Part shown: in pieces, positions 35,171 to 46,600 of the stretch
How the letters are laid out: every line of letters starts with the position of its first letter
How positions within the stretch are numbered: position 1 is the first letter of the stretch
Assembly: GCF_933775445.1 (NCBI RefSeq)
Contig: NC_065877.1
Span: 22,010,001-22,074,000 of the forward strand
Reading direction: 5' to 3'
Source of the DNA: Argentina anserina
Lineage: Eukaryota; Streptophyta; Magnoliopsida; Rosales; Rosaceae
Length of the DNA: 64,000 bases
The notes under the pieces: generated by a model
The model's database searches: none
Told to the model about the DNA's origin: nothing
The model's input: only the letters and a program-made list of their open reading frames with translations
Translations under genes and position numbers: made by a program

Positions 35171-36664
35171 AAGGCTGCAAGAGGAACTGGTATATGTGGG
35201 GGACTGTAAGTGAGAAAGTGAATCTGTTACAAATTTTTTTGCTTCAATTTTTCTTCGATAAACCAATTATTTGTCTCTCAAATGTTTAGATGTATGGAAA
35301 CGATATCAATCTATGCAGTTCTTTCCAGTCAATTGCTTGTTCAGTAATGGAGTTCAATTTCAGTTTTAAATTTTCGGCAGGATGATACATGTACTCGCTA
35401 GTATGTAAGTGAATTGTATTATACTATTATATATCAATACTTGAAATTCTTCAAAAATGTGTTTCATGTACTTTTATCAATCAAGGTCTAGGTAGGGTCA
35501 GCCAAAGAGGTGGATTTGTATGGTTTGTTTAAGTGCTATAATAGTGGGACTGGGACTGGAAAGCGAGAAAGAGTAATGTTACATTTGTGTTTGTTTATCT
35601 CTTTTTTTTTTGTTTAACTTGTGAGAAGTGTTTATCTTTAATATATTGCAACTACGGTATATATTGGGACATCCCCTCTGTTCTGCCTCCTCGCTCTCCT
35701 CCCCACTGAACAGTTGCATTAGAAGCACACTTCAAACCACCTCTCAAGTTTTGCAGTTAGTTTGTTATCGTATTTTGTATATATGTACGATGATTACAAT
35801 TATGACATGATTGATCAGAGTATATTTGGAAATTGTACCCATCAGAGCCACCAGACTTCTTCTGAGAGAAGTGCTGGTGAAAATCGAGTGGCTAAAGTAC
35901 AGTACGGATGCAAGGTAGGGGTCATGGGGTGTTTTTGGGGTTTCAGGCGGTTGTGCGATTAAAGATCAATTCATTTGGTGGTAAGAATTAATGTCTAGAT
36001 GGTAGAATGGGAATGCTACTAGAGGCTTAACTTGGTAGCAAGTGGCATGTGGTATACCTTGGTCTATTTAGAGCCTCAATGACTATCTTTTTTTTTTCTT
36101 TTTTCATGACTAAAGATTTTTGGGTGGAAGAGGTCACGATTGCTGATGAGCTGAGTTCAGCAGCTTTGGAATGGAGGAGGACGGATCTGGGGTTGGAGAC
36201 TTGGAGTTCCTTTGGTATGTTAATATAGTAAGTGAGTCGGAAAAATCTGAAGAGACAACCAATCCGTTTTTTTTTTCCTTAGCAATTAAATGGAACCATT
36301 TTACCAAACATATGCAAGGAAAGAGAAATGACGGACCCAGCACCAAAGAACAGACTCAAGGGAGACATCAACAGTTCAGCTCCATCAAAAAGAAGAATAT
36401 GGAAGAGGGATAATGGCCCTAGTCCAGTGGACACAATCCCCTTGTAAGCTAACTTAGGTGTGCTGCTACGTTTGCTGTTCCGCTGGACCAACTCCAGCTA
36501 ATATTAGCAAAAGAAACTTGTAGTGAAGAGATAAAAGGTAAGGACACCTCAACAGGAACAGTGGGAAGAGTTGCAATAAGTTGTTGAGCGACATGAGAGT
36601 TGAGGCTTTATCTGCTACTTCACAAAATCTTTCATTTGAAGAAATTTAAACATCGTAACCCACA
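35171..36664. other. GOS11 3' flank and intergenic DNA
   Basis: Probable 3' UTR to roughly 35450, then non-coding DNA. Poly-T tracts occur near 35602 and 36090. Short ORFs (for example 36171-36413, +) have no recognisable similarity. Confidence 0.4.
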
Positions 36665-36672
36665 TAGCCAAG

Positions 36673-37460
36673 TAGGACTGGACTTTTTGACACCGAAAAA
36701 ACCTAAACCGGCCATAACCGAACCGCACCGAAACCGAGAAACCGGAACCGAACGGAATCACTGCGTCGGTGTCGGAAACCAAACCGAACCGAGTAATTGG
36801 TGCCGGTTATCGGTTTCATGCTTTCAAAAAACCGGTGGAAACCGAACCGAACCGAGAATTGACATTTAAGGTTATAACTTGTATTTGATGAACATGTGTA
36901 ATCGATTGGGTGCTTATGCAAAACATAAATTTGGTAATAAATATATACATGTATAGATATGTGATTTTGTACAAGGTAATATATGATTTTGATTTTTGTA
37001 TGTGTACAATTATGCATGCAGAGATCTAATGTAATGTTTTTGGGTTTTGTCAACTAGCCCTCATGTTAAGACAAGTCTGAACATTCGGTGATGAAACTCA
37101 TGGGGTTTAATGTTTTATTTTGGTTAACTTGTTGTGTTTCAGCAAAACACTATTTTTGTTTACTTAATATTTGAGTTCTTGATATTTGGTGAATATAACT
37201 TAATTAAAGTATTGAACTTGTAGCTTATTCCTTCACTTTTAATCTTTTTATTTTCACTAGTCAAGTACGAAATGTCAATAAGGATATTAGGTTTTGTAAC
37301 CGAAACAAAACCGAAACCGAACCGAATTATAGGTTAACCGAAACCGCGGTTTCTATGTATATTTTTCGGTTTCGGTTTTGGAAAACATGAAACCGAAAAT
37401 TCGGTGTCGGTTTTCGGTTAGTGCTCATAAACGGAACCGTTGGCACCGAGTCCAGCCCTA
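36673..37460. mobile_element. hAT-like non-autonomous element with ACCGAA words
   Basis: Ends TAGGACTGGACTTTTTG and, inverted, TAGGGCTGGACTCGGTG. 8-bp flanks TAGCCAAG (36665-36672) and CAACCAAG (37461-37468), two mismatches. Subterminal arrays of AACCGAACCG/CGGTTTCGG occupy 36690-36865 and 37300-37450; the interior is AT-rich. Confidence 0.8.
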
Positions 37461-37468
37461 CAACCAAG

Positions 37469-38391
37469 CTTACTAGGGATAATCGTATAGCGTCCACCAT
37501 CAGAAACAGCACATCCCTAGTTATTGGAATCACCAACTTGCTGTCATTGAGGAGCTCCACGGCGGCAGAGCTGTGCCCTAGTTTACTCGGCCGATCTCTA
37601 TTCTTGGTGATCGATCTTTTGTTCCCTTCAGAAATCAAAAATTCCAAAGAAGATACATCAGCACAAAGGCTAAATACAATAGTTGACTAGTTATTCATGT
37701 GAATACAATGAAGTGAAGTGGAATTGAAAGTGGTGTCAAAGGGTTGATGGTGTGTTGGGGCCATTACTGTACTAGCATGGACACGAAAACAGGGATATGC
37801 TTAATTATTTACCAATGTCGGACAGAGAGAAAACACAAATTATGAATTTACATGTGATTTTCCGTTTCATGTGTTGGAGAAGTTTAATCAATTTATGTGT
37901 GGGTAGAGATGAGATTAGATGGATTCCTAAGAAGAGGGCCAAAGTTCATCATCACCTTTAACTTAAAATTAGATTGAAACAAACTTCAAAAAAAAAATTT
38001 GAATCAGCCACCATTTGCACAGAGGAACTCACAGACAGACAAAAATCTATCGAGAGATATGACTTTGAGCTCCATCAAGCGAAAGCCAACAAATAAGGAA
38101 TCATAGACAATCTTAAAGATACTTATTGCACTCAAATACTTCTAGTCATAGGCCATTGCATCATTTTCTTCAACCATCAAAAACCACGTTGTGCTTCATC
38201 AGTGTACATGTCAAAATCACAGTTGGATAATATTGCACATTTTTCGTGTCAGCTTTAGAGGGCTACCACTTCTTTCTCAACTTGTAATGAGTTCTTCTCT
38301 ACATATTGTTCTGACTTATTAACATTATTTTGTAATTACTTATAAAAAGAAACATTATTTTGTAATTTGGCGAGTAATTTGATGATAATGT
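37469..38391. other. Intergenic DNA
   Basis: A minus-strand open frame of about 60 codons abuts the hAT-like element at about 37470-37647 (MEFLISEGNKRSITKN start). It is too short and unrecognised to call a gene. Nothing else seen. Confidence 0.35.
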
Positions 38392-38399
38392 CCATGACA

Positions 38400-39265
38400 A
38401 TGTTCAAAAGCTCTCTGATATTTCTGATATATCATTTGATATTTTTTTTAAACGATATATTTTATGGGTAAATATTTTATTATTTTTTATATCTGCGATA
38501 TTTATCCGATAACATAAAATATCTCTGATATTCCTCCGATATTACGATATATCCAATATATTTTCGATATTTTTAAGAAATATTTGAAAATTTTCACTTA
38601 AAAAAATATCTCAATTTGAGGTTGTCTTGGACTCTCGGATATGAGTTTTTTTTTATTAATTAATCACCTCGAGCCTTGAAGGATATTAAAAAGAAAACTA
38701 GAAGAGTAGTCTCTCAATCGACTAATTTTTAATTTTTCATACAAGATATCTCGATAAGGAGTAAATGTTCAAGTCTTAACTCTTAAGAGTCAAGCCATAT
38801 TAGTAACAAGTGCTCTCCTTGACCTTGAGGGAATCCAAAATAAAGGATCACATAATAGTCCTATGAAGTCAAATATCAATCTGGTTATCATATTTGCGAT
38901 TATGGTCAGTTTAAAGAAGTATATGATTAATCATCGAGTTAGATTCATCATTACTATCTCATTCTTAGAGAAATTATCAGCAGATCGAAAATATATAATA
39001 ATCATATATGACAACCATTACAATTCATACTATATAGCTCGTATGTTTTGGGCAGAGTATTATAGTTTTTTTGATCAATGTGAGTCTTTTCAAGCATTTA
39101 GAACCTATTTCTGGTACTAGATAAAATTAATAATTGTATATTTGTATGTAATTCAATAATAATAAATAATAATTTCGGAACCTGAACGATATTTTTTTCC
39201 AATATCCCAGATATATATCTGATATATCCGATATATCTATCAATACCAATATTTTGAACCTTAGT
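38400..39265. mobile_element. hAT-like non-autonomous element with GATAT words
   Basis: Subterminal zones 38415-38580 and 39185-39245 are arrays of GATATATC, CGATAT and related words. Ends share GTTCAAAA (left ATGTTCAAAAGC; right, inverted, AACTAAGGTTCAAAAT). Possible 8-bp flanks CCATGACA (38392-38399) and TTATGACA (39266-39273), two mismatches. Exact ends are less certain than for the other family members. Confidence 0.6.
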
Positions 39266-39273
39266 TTATGACA

Positions 39274-40189
39274 GCCGACGAGGGTTGCTAGGGTTTTTTA
39301 CTTGACTTTTGGGGACCAGAAGATCGAGTTTCGTTGTTGGCCAGAGAGGCTAAGATTCATGTGGATTTTGGTTATAAACCTGAGATTTTGACCATATTAT
39401 TATGGTACTTAGATCAAATAATCACATCATTTAGCAAGATCTCTTGTCTGTTTATGATGCTTAATTGTTTGTAACATATTAGCAAATGATACATCTTTGG
39501 AGGTACATATACAAGTCTGCAGGAACTTTGCCTTTCAGGAAATTTAACAAATTTTCATATATCAGCTTCTCCATCTCAATTTGTCGGCCACTTGTCGCCT
39601 ACTTCATGTTGCAGCATAACTCTTAACCATCTCTTTTATCCATTTCACCATTTGTCGCCTACTTCATGTTTGTGAGTGAGTGGTTAAGTATTGTGTAGAA
39701 GAATTCTTTCTCAAGGCAAATGCAAAAGATGAAAAAGAGTTGTGTGTGTGTGTGTGGAGGGGGCTCATATCAACCAATGTGGAGGAAAAAGTGCCTATAC
39801 CTAACATTTCCAGTAGCAAATTCAACTACATGTCAACTAGATCAACTACATGTCATCTAGATCATTAGCTATATATACCAGTAGCCACCATGAGCAGTGA
39901 AGCTACGGGAAGCTACTATGTAAGTTATAGAGTGATCCATTAAGTTTTTGACAGAACTTCTAGAACTGAAATTTTTCAGTTCATGGAGGTTTGGTTAGGG
40001 TAATTCATTTTTTAGTTTCAGCTTTTAATTAATAATACCACCACCACACAGTTTGTTCGAACTAGTCCAACTTGTGGGAAAATGTAAGTCGAAACCTGTT
40101 CGATAATGTTTTTTTTTTAAATAAGTTTTTAAACTAAAAATAAAAAAATAAAAACATCAAATTGAAGTTTTCAATTTTTTATGGGAGGG
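39274..40189. other. Intergenic DNA with short repeats
   Basis: Contains a twice-used TTGTCGCCTACTTCATGTT (about 39592 and 39653), a (GT)n run at about 39740-39755, and a duplicated ATCAACTACATGTC phrase near 39831. No gene recognised. Confidence 0.4.
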
Positions 40190-40593
40190 CTAGTGTGACC
40201 ACCCTCAAACATTCATTAATGAAACTGTCAAATACAAGGGGGACGTGAAGCCTAAACTCCTGATTACAAAGACCTGATATAATATCAAAGATCTCTACAA
40301 ACAATTACTCAACAAAACACCAATTAACAAAAAGTAATACTCTAAAGACGACTCTATTTGCTTTGAAATAACGCTGACATGATGGGGAGGATGATATATA
40401 TGAGACCCTATCAATAATGAAGCAACAATTACATATCATAATGTCTAATAAAGCAGTTCTCCGACTATGTTGCCGCCGGAAAATTAATCCAACAACACTT
40501 AGTCTCACATTGCCACTAGGAGGCACGACCATTTGACAAAGCAAAGAACTCGCTGCCTAACTAAAGCAGATAAGACACAATGAGTGCACACAC
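40190..40593 (-). mobile_element. Retroposon copy with inverted 5' end
   Basis: 40190-40545 aligns along the plus strand with 13530-13885 of the retroposon at 13.5 kb (both are minus-strand elements). From about 40549 to 40593 it matches the 5' end of that element (13.5-kb copy 14078-14121) but in the opposite orientation, about 37 of 45 positions. This is the arrangement left by twin priming during LINE-type insertion. The poly-T tract at the left is short (TTTTTTATGGG) and no target duplication was found. Confidence 0.65.
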
Positions 40594-41546
40594 GGACACG
40601 TAGCTCGATACACCCTGAAAAAATGTCTATTACACGAAAAACACGCAACATAATTATTAAATAAAAATAAATAAAAAACTAGAAAATAAAACTTAATTAA
40701 GAGAGAGAATGAAAACACTGGCTACCCCTGATCCACCATCATGTCGACCACCACCAGAAGACTACCAAAACCGCCCTCGCTCCACCTTCACCTGATCACC
40801 ACCAACAACACCGTGCCAATAATGTCGGTCCAGCACCAAGCACCACCCCAAGAAATCGTATTGCTCCTCATATTCGATATAGAGAAAACAGCCCGGATCA
40901 GATTAACAATATGCCGATCTGACCCACACTGCAACACCTCTACAACAACCTCATTGGACCACTCTCGCACCGGCCACGCACTCCTCTCCTGACGACATGT
41001 CCAGAGGACCATGAACCAGATCCCGACCGACTTGGTCATCCTCTCTCTCTCTCTCTCGCAACCACCACGCATGATCCCGAACCAAACTCGATCGGCACAC
41101 GCGAAACCAACAACAACAACAACTCCCGTCCGACGACAGCAATAGGGCTCGCCGCCGGATGGAGGACAAACGCTCAACTTTTCTCTCAGAGCTGCCTCTC
41201 TCTTTCTAAAGGGATACAACCAGAGTGTTGATGGTTATTGAAGTTTTCATTTTTCCTTTGTAAAAATTGAAAATATTTTCAATTTCTGATTTATGTATGT
41301 GTTTTAAGAAATATCTTAACGAACATGTTTTCATCCTATATGGATATGAAAACATTACCGAACGCCACCTAATATTTTTATTTTAAAATTCTCATCGAGT
41401 AATTCTCCAAAACTTTGGATTTTATCAAACGAAAACTTACGTACTGTGTTACAACGGATTGAGTTCATGTAGCTACACAGTTGCATACAATTTAGGAATC
41501 CTGAAAAAGTAAACGAGGAGTGGGAGTTCTAGTCTGCCATAAGTTA
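40594..41546. other. Unassigned GC-richer stretch
   Basis: 40735-41220 is rich in CCACCA/CCGAC words and has a CT run at 41041-41059. A minus-strand frame of 143 codons (41219-40788) is open, but its start, codon use and content match nothing recognised. It could be a leader region of a retroelement or a gene remnant. The remainder is AT-rich. Confidence 0.3.
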
Positions 41547-41554
41547 CATCCAAG

Positions 41555-42403
41555 CTACATAGCACGGAAGCTTGGTTGGACGACCGATTCCCGCTTCGGA
41601 AGCGGAAACGGGAGCGGAAGCGCTCGGAAGCGCGGGGAAGCGCGACGGAAGCGCGATTCCGAAAAAGGTGGGTTTGGAAGCGTGGCGGAAGCGTTGGCTT
41701 CCAAATTGGAAGCGCGACGGAAGCGTTGGTTTCTAAATTGGAAGCTTGATGGAAGCGTTAGCTTCCAAATTGGAAGCGCGGCGGAAGCGTTGACTTCTAA
41801 ATTAGAAGTGTGATTCCTTCTCTACCTCTATTTCATCAATCAATGTCTTGAGACTCTTCTTGTCGTCTCATCTTCTTATTTATTCTGTTAAACGGTTAAA
41901 GATGATCATCATCAATCAATCTAATATGTGTCATAAATAAGGGGGAGAGATATCAGGAAAATCTAGATGAGAGAGATATAGAGAGAAGACAGAGAGTTGT
42001 GGAGAGATATGAAAAAAAATCCATATGAGAAAGAGAGACAGAGGGAAGACGAACCTTTTTTTTATTATCAATTTCATCTAAGTGATGTCTCTTTGACTTG
42101 CACGTGTCCAACACCTTCACACTATGTTGTACATTCTTTTGTTTGAATTTTGAAATGAAGTTTTAATAATGCTATAATTAAAGATAATCATGGGTTAGAA
42201 AATAAGTCATTAATAGTTATCCAGTTATTTTAATACTAGATAAAATAATTTAAAAAATAAAATATAAAAATATTATATAATATATATATATTATTCTGAC
42301 GCTTTCAAAACGCACCCGCTTCCTTAATTTTTGGAAAAAAAACGCTTCCGCGTTTCCAAACGCTTCACTTCCACGTACCCGCACCCGATTCCATGCAGCC
42401 TAG
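41555..42403. mobile_element. hAT-like non-autonomous element with GGAAGCG words
   Basis: Perfect 8-bp flanks CATCCAAG (41547-41554 and 42404-42411). Ends CTACATAGCACGGAAGC and, inverted, CTAGGCTGCATGGAATC (11 of 17 positions). The left subterminal zone (41565-41815) is an array of GGAAGCG and TTGGAAGCG words; the right zone (42300-42395) has the complement CGCTTCC. The open frame 41520-41813 is an artefact of the repeat. Confidence 0.85.
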
Positions 42404-42583
42404 CATCCAAGAGTGTATAGTGTGTGTTGCTACAAAAGGTTAAACCCTAAAGACAAGAAATGTAAGCAGACAAGAGTGGGAATTAGACAAACAAAAGTTT
42501 TTAAACTTTCTGTGGGGGGTATACTTACCACCATGCAATAAAATGAGATATATGGATGGATGCCTCTCATATGTTTCAATCAT

Positions 42584-42586
<3 letters not shown>

Positions 42587-42621
<35 letters not shown>
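42587..42621. repeat. (TC)n microsatellite in the zinc-finger promoter
   Basis: About 17 TC units, ending 20 bp before a TATA-like motif. CT-rich tracts at this position are common in plant core promoters. Confidence 0.9.
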
Positions 42622-42623
<2 letters not shown>

Positions 42624-42640
42624 TATTCCTTAAGTCTTGC

Positions 42641-42648
42641 TATATTAA
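42641..42648 (+). promoter_or_regulatory. TATA-like box of the zinc-finger gene
   Basis: TATATTAA, about 200 bp upstream of the ATG at 42847, directly after the TC tract. Position suits a 5' leader of about 170 bases. Confidence 0.4.
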
Positions 42649-42846
42649 GACCTTTTAACTGTAAAACAGTGTTAGCATTCTTCTATACATAGAACACATC
42701 GTTTATTACCAGAGCATATGATCAGAACCATATTGTTACCTCATAACCCAGCAGGAGGCCATAAAATTCTTTGTTCCTCCACATGGTTCTGATCACCGTA
42801 CCTTTGGTCATTTCTTTCTCAAAACTCAACCCTCAAAGTCCCAATA

Positions 42847-43611
42847 ATGGATGTACAAAACAAGAATCCACATATACTAGAAGTACCGGAAGATACTAAT
42901 CAACAACTCCCACAACAAGCACCAAACCCTGATATTGTCTTCGATCTAAGACTCATGTCCAACAGAGAATCCGATCAGAAATTGAGTGCCAGACTCAATC
43001 TCATCGAGCGCTTTAATTCAAATATATGTTCAGAGGCTAGTACTGATAATCCTAGAGGTACTAATCATGAGCGTACTAGTCATGAGCCTAGAGTTTTCTC
43101 CTGCAATTATTGTCAAAGAAAGTTCTACAGTTCACAAGCACTTGGAGGTCACCAAAATGCTCACAAGAGAGAAAGAACACTTGAGAAGAAAGGAGTGGCA
43201 AACAAGATTGGTGCAGCCTCAGATAACTTTAGGCTTCTTTCACACAGATTCACTAGCATGTCTTCTCTCCCTTTGCATGGCTCTTTCAATACTAGGTCAC
43301 TCGGAATTCAAGTGCATTCTACCATTCACAAGCCTTCCTGGAACCAATCAAGTCTTTATGGCCATGATAACAACTTTCTGAGACCCCCCATCGATCAACA
43401 ACCTGCAATTGCGCGGCTTCCTGCCTTTGGATCCATGTCATCGTCTTCTTCGAGTAGTGGTGGTGTGGGAAGGTTCGAGGGTAGTACTGCTCGGAAGTTT
43501 TCTCCTGTGGCTGAAAGAATCGGAGGTTTCTGGTGGAATAGTAGTGTTAGCCATTTGAAGACTACGCAAGATCACGAGCTGCAGAAGCTTGACTTATCCC
43601 TCAAGCTATAA
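42847..43611 (+). CDS. C2H2 zinc-finger protein with C-terminal EAR motif (254 aa)
   Basis: Probable nuclear transcriptional repressor. It has one plant-type zinc finger, C86-x2-C89-x12-H102-x3-H106, with the QALGGHQNAHK signature in the recognition helix. The EAR repression motif LDLSLKL is at the very C-terminus (248-254), and a second LxL-like FDLRLMS lies near residue 32. A Ser-rich stretch (SSSSSSSSGG) sits near residue 200. The arrangement is that of the ZFP1/3/4/7 group of Arabidopsis, which act in trichome, light or ABA responses; the exact member cannot be told. Single exon, first ATG used, no lesions. Its upstream region holds a TC tract and a TATA-like motif; an hAT-like element ends 436 bp before the ATG. 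Confidence 0.93.
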   Translation: MDVQNKNPHILEVPEDTNQQLPQQAPNPDIVFDLRLMSNRESDQKLSARLNLIERFNSNICSEASTDNPRGTNHERTSHEPRVFSCNYCQRKFYSSQALGGHQNAHKRERTLEKKGVANKIGAASDNFRLLSHRFTSMSSLPLHGSFNTRSLGIQVHSTIHKPSWNQSSLYGHDNNFLRPPIDQQPAIARLPAFGSMSSSSSSSGGVGRFEGSTARKFSPVAERIGGFWWNSSVSHLKTTQDHELQKLDLSLKL

Positions 43612-46600
43612 CTAAGCACTTTTCCAATCTGTTACTTATCTTATAGTTTTCATTTTTTGAATTTGAATCCAAGCACCCCTTGTTTTGTTCTGTCATTTAG
43701 TTTTCAGGTATGATCGATGACTATCAAGTTGCAACGTCTGTAGTCTGTACAATATTCTTCATTTTAGCTATAGCTGTCAACATTTTCACAGAGTTGTTCT
43801 GGAATTCTAATTGTGGGTTAGCTAGCTAGGTTGGAACTTTATTTGAAGTTGCGTGGTGAACTGGTAATAAATCAATGATCGATCAATCTTCGAATTTGCT
43901 GATGTACTATATTGAGAAGTTAATAAAGCCAGAAGACTTCTTGAAAACCTGTTGGGAGGGGCTAGGATATCAATAATTCAAGATGGCAATCGCATAATAT
44001 GATATTGCGGGTGAATTTGATTCTACATATCGTTTTCACCTTTGTATACCTTATATCACTGGCGCCTCAACACTCACGTACAGTTTTATGATCAGTACAT
44101 GCTCTATATTCTTACCATTCACCAATTTAATCACTCTCCTTCAGCTCAAGTTCTTTCTTTTAGACTGGTGTGTGAATCTCTTGGAACTCTCTTCACCTAT
44201 CATATGATTCGTACGTTTGCAATGATATCAAAATGTAGTGACAATTACAGCTATGTTAATTAGTAACTAACAAGATTATTGATAAAAGAAACTAATAACT
44301 TGAATTGGATTTATATTGAGGACAACGAACTATTATCGTTAAGAAGTATTCCATGACAACTTATAGAAGATAAAAATGATTCGGTGTAAAATTCTAAAAG
44401 CAAAATAGAGGGCTGTTTCTATGTTTTCATTTCACTTTGCTGTAAAGGACTTGAGGTAAACAAAATGGTGATTAGATGGAATTAGAGTTATTGTGTGAAC
44501 TTGACCAACCAATTAAGTGCATGACAGAAAGAGGCACAAACTGAACCACTTCACCTGATTAATTTACTGATCGAATTCGAATAGCACCAACCGAAACTGA
44601 ATTGGCATGAATCTTCACCCTTAACACTCCCCAAACTTATTGCATCAAAGGTGTTCTCTAATGTCAAACTCTTTCTCAGCGAGTCCATATCTATGTTATA
44701 CCTTGGAAGTATTGGTCCACAAAACGTGCAAAGATTGGAATCTGGTGATTGCCATTTCCTACTTTGAATTGACAAGACTGGCAGAGGGTATATAGTTTTT
44801 GATGGCCATGATCTTCCAAAGGACACCATTCATTGACCCACCAGCAGTTGGAGTAATAGACCATCTCTATTGGGATCAAAATGTTTGGCGTTTATAGCAA
44901 AAAGCAAGCCATGTGAAAGCCACATATATAATCATGATGAACCTCCCCTCTCACTTCACCTATCAATTTAAATTATGGGAAAATCTTGATTGCCTTGATG
45001 TCTTAGCTATAAAATCTGTGACAATAGCTTCTCATGCTAGTGCGTCCAAAATGTACCTGATGTTACTATATCAGCTTAGTCATGATAAACCATGATTATC
45101 CTCAAATTAAGGTGTAAAAGTACCTGCAATTATGTCTTTGTGACCGTTAAGCATGTTTGAAACTTCAGATTAAGAGAGGGTTTTGATAGGTGGTAGACAA
45201 AATGTCACACTAAGTCCAGAAATTGAGATCACAAGATTTGGGGATTTAAATTGCGACTAATCAGTTGGGATGTCCTATTCTTTTGTGTTACACCGCCTCA
45301 TTCTTCTATCATTACACCATTAGAATACACAGAAAGATTCCTCCAAATGAATTAACACTAGAGAAAACAGGAAAGTGCATGTCGATATGGAGCTATCTTG
45401 TTGCTCAAATTAGGTGCAGAAACGATTAATTAAACCAAAAATAGGTTCTTCTCTCTAATACTATTTGGATCATTTGTCCTTATATGGAAATTATCTTCAA
45501 TCTTAGTTTGATTGTACCTTACCACCGATCTCCTCCTATCATTCTCTTTGAATTACTTGGTAATTAGCAGACTTCACCTAATCTGAAAATTGTGTTTAGG
45601 TGCATGCGAAATTAAAGCGTCCAAATGCATAGATCGAATGTGGTGACAATTGTAGGAAAGTTCAGAAACTTTTCTCCTTTCCTCGAGTAAATTCTTTAGG
45701 GTGAATCTAGAGAATACTTAACATTCTCCCAGACGTATAATGCCTTTTCTGGAGTGTCCATACTCCAGAGCAGCTTCCTTTAGTGTAATATATTATCAAC
45801 AGCTTAGTCCCTAGGTTTTGAGTTTTGACGAATACACCATTTACTCAAATCATCAAAAGTGAGTTTACGTTTGAAGTGTTACAGCCTTGCTACGTTTCAT
45901 CCCCACTTTCCCTTATATGTCTTGATTCTTGAGCTTTGGCGAGACCATTACAAGAGCACTACAAGTGACTCGCTCTGGAACAATGTAAAAAAAAAAATTT
46001 GAATAAAGGAAAAAAAGTAATTTAAAATGGTGGGAGAGTAAATATATAGGACCTTATATGACCCTGGATTGGTCGTACTAAATTTGTTTCGCCAAACTTA
46101 GCATAATCACTGTTGTGTATTAGAATGCTACGAGCCCGCTCATAAAACAGTTATGCTCTTATATGACCCTGTACACCAATGAGACTACGTTTACAGCTTA
46201 GATATACGCAGTGTTTAAATTAGTATTAGAGCCTTGCTTGTAAGAGGTGCAACATTAATATCATGGGAAGGTGGAGAATATGGGCATGGTTTGGTGTCAT
46301 GATGTTTGGCACAGGTGGTTGCTTAACAAAGGCAACTCTATACCAAATGGTGAGAAGGGTAGAGAATGGAGAAGCTTAGGTGCGGACAGGTTTGATTAAC
46401 AAAAAGATATAAAAGAAATGGAAAACAACCCTGTTATATCATGATCATTCATATCATCAGTTAGTTACGCAAATTTAAGAGGGAGAAAATCAACATTCTG
46501 TGTGATTGAGATCAAGAAATCATATCCGGTCACTCGAGGGTGATGAGCAAGGAATATAAGACCTGGTTACAATTCAAATTCACAGGACAAAAACCAGATC

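Noticed and set aside
37421..37690. 89-codon plus-strand ORF and its 106-codon minus counterpart
   Set aside because: Both cross the right end of an hAT-like element, so at least half is transposon array; the remainder is unrecognised.
40788..41219. 143-codon minus-strand ORF
   Set aside because: No recognisable similarity and odd composition (CT/CCACCA-rich complement); kept only as an unassigned stretch.
44551..44879. Two overlapping minus-strand ORFs of 62-92 codons
   Set aside because: Cysteine- and tryptophan-rich text without a familiar motif; no splice partners or promoter.
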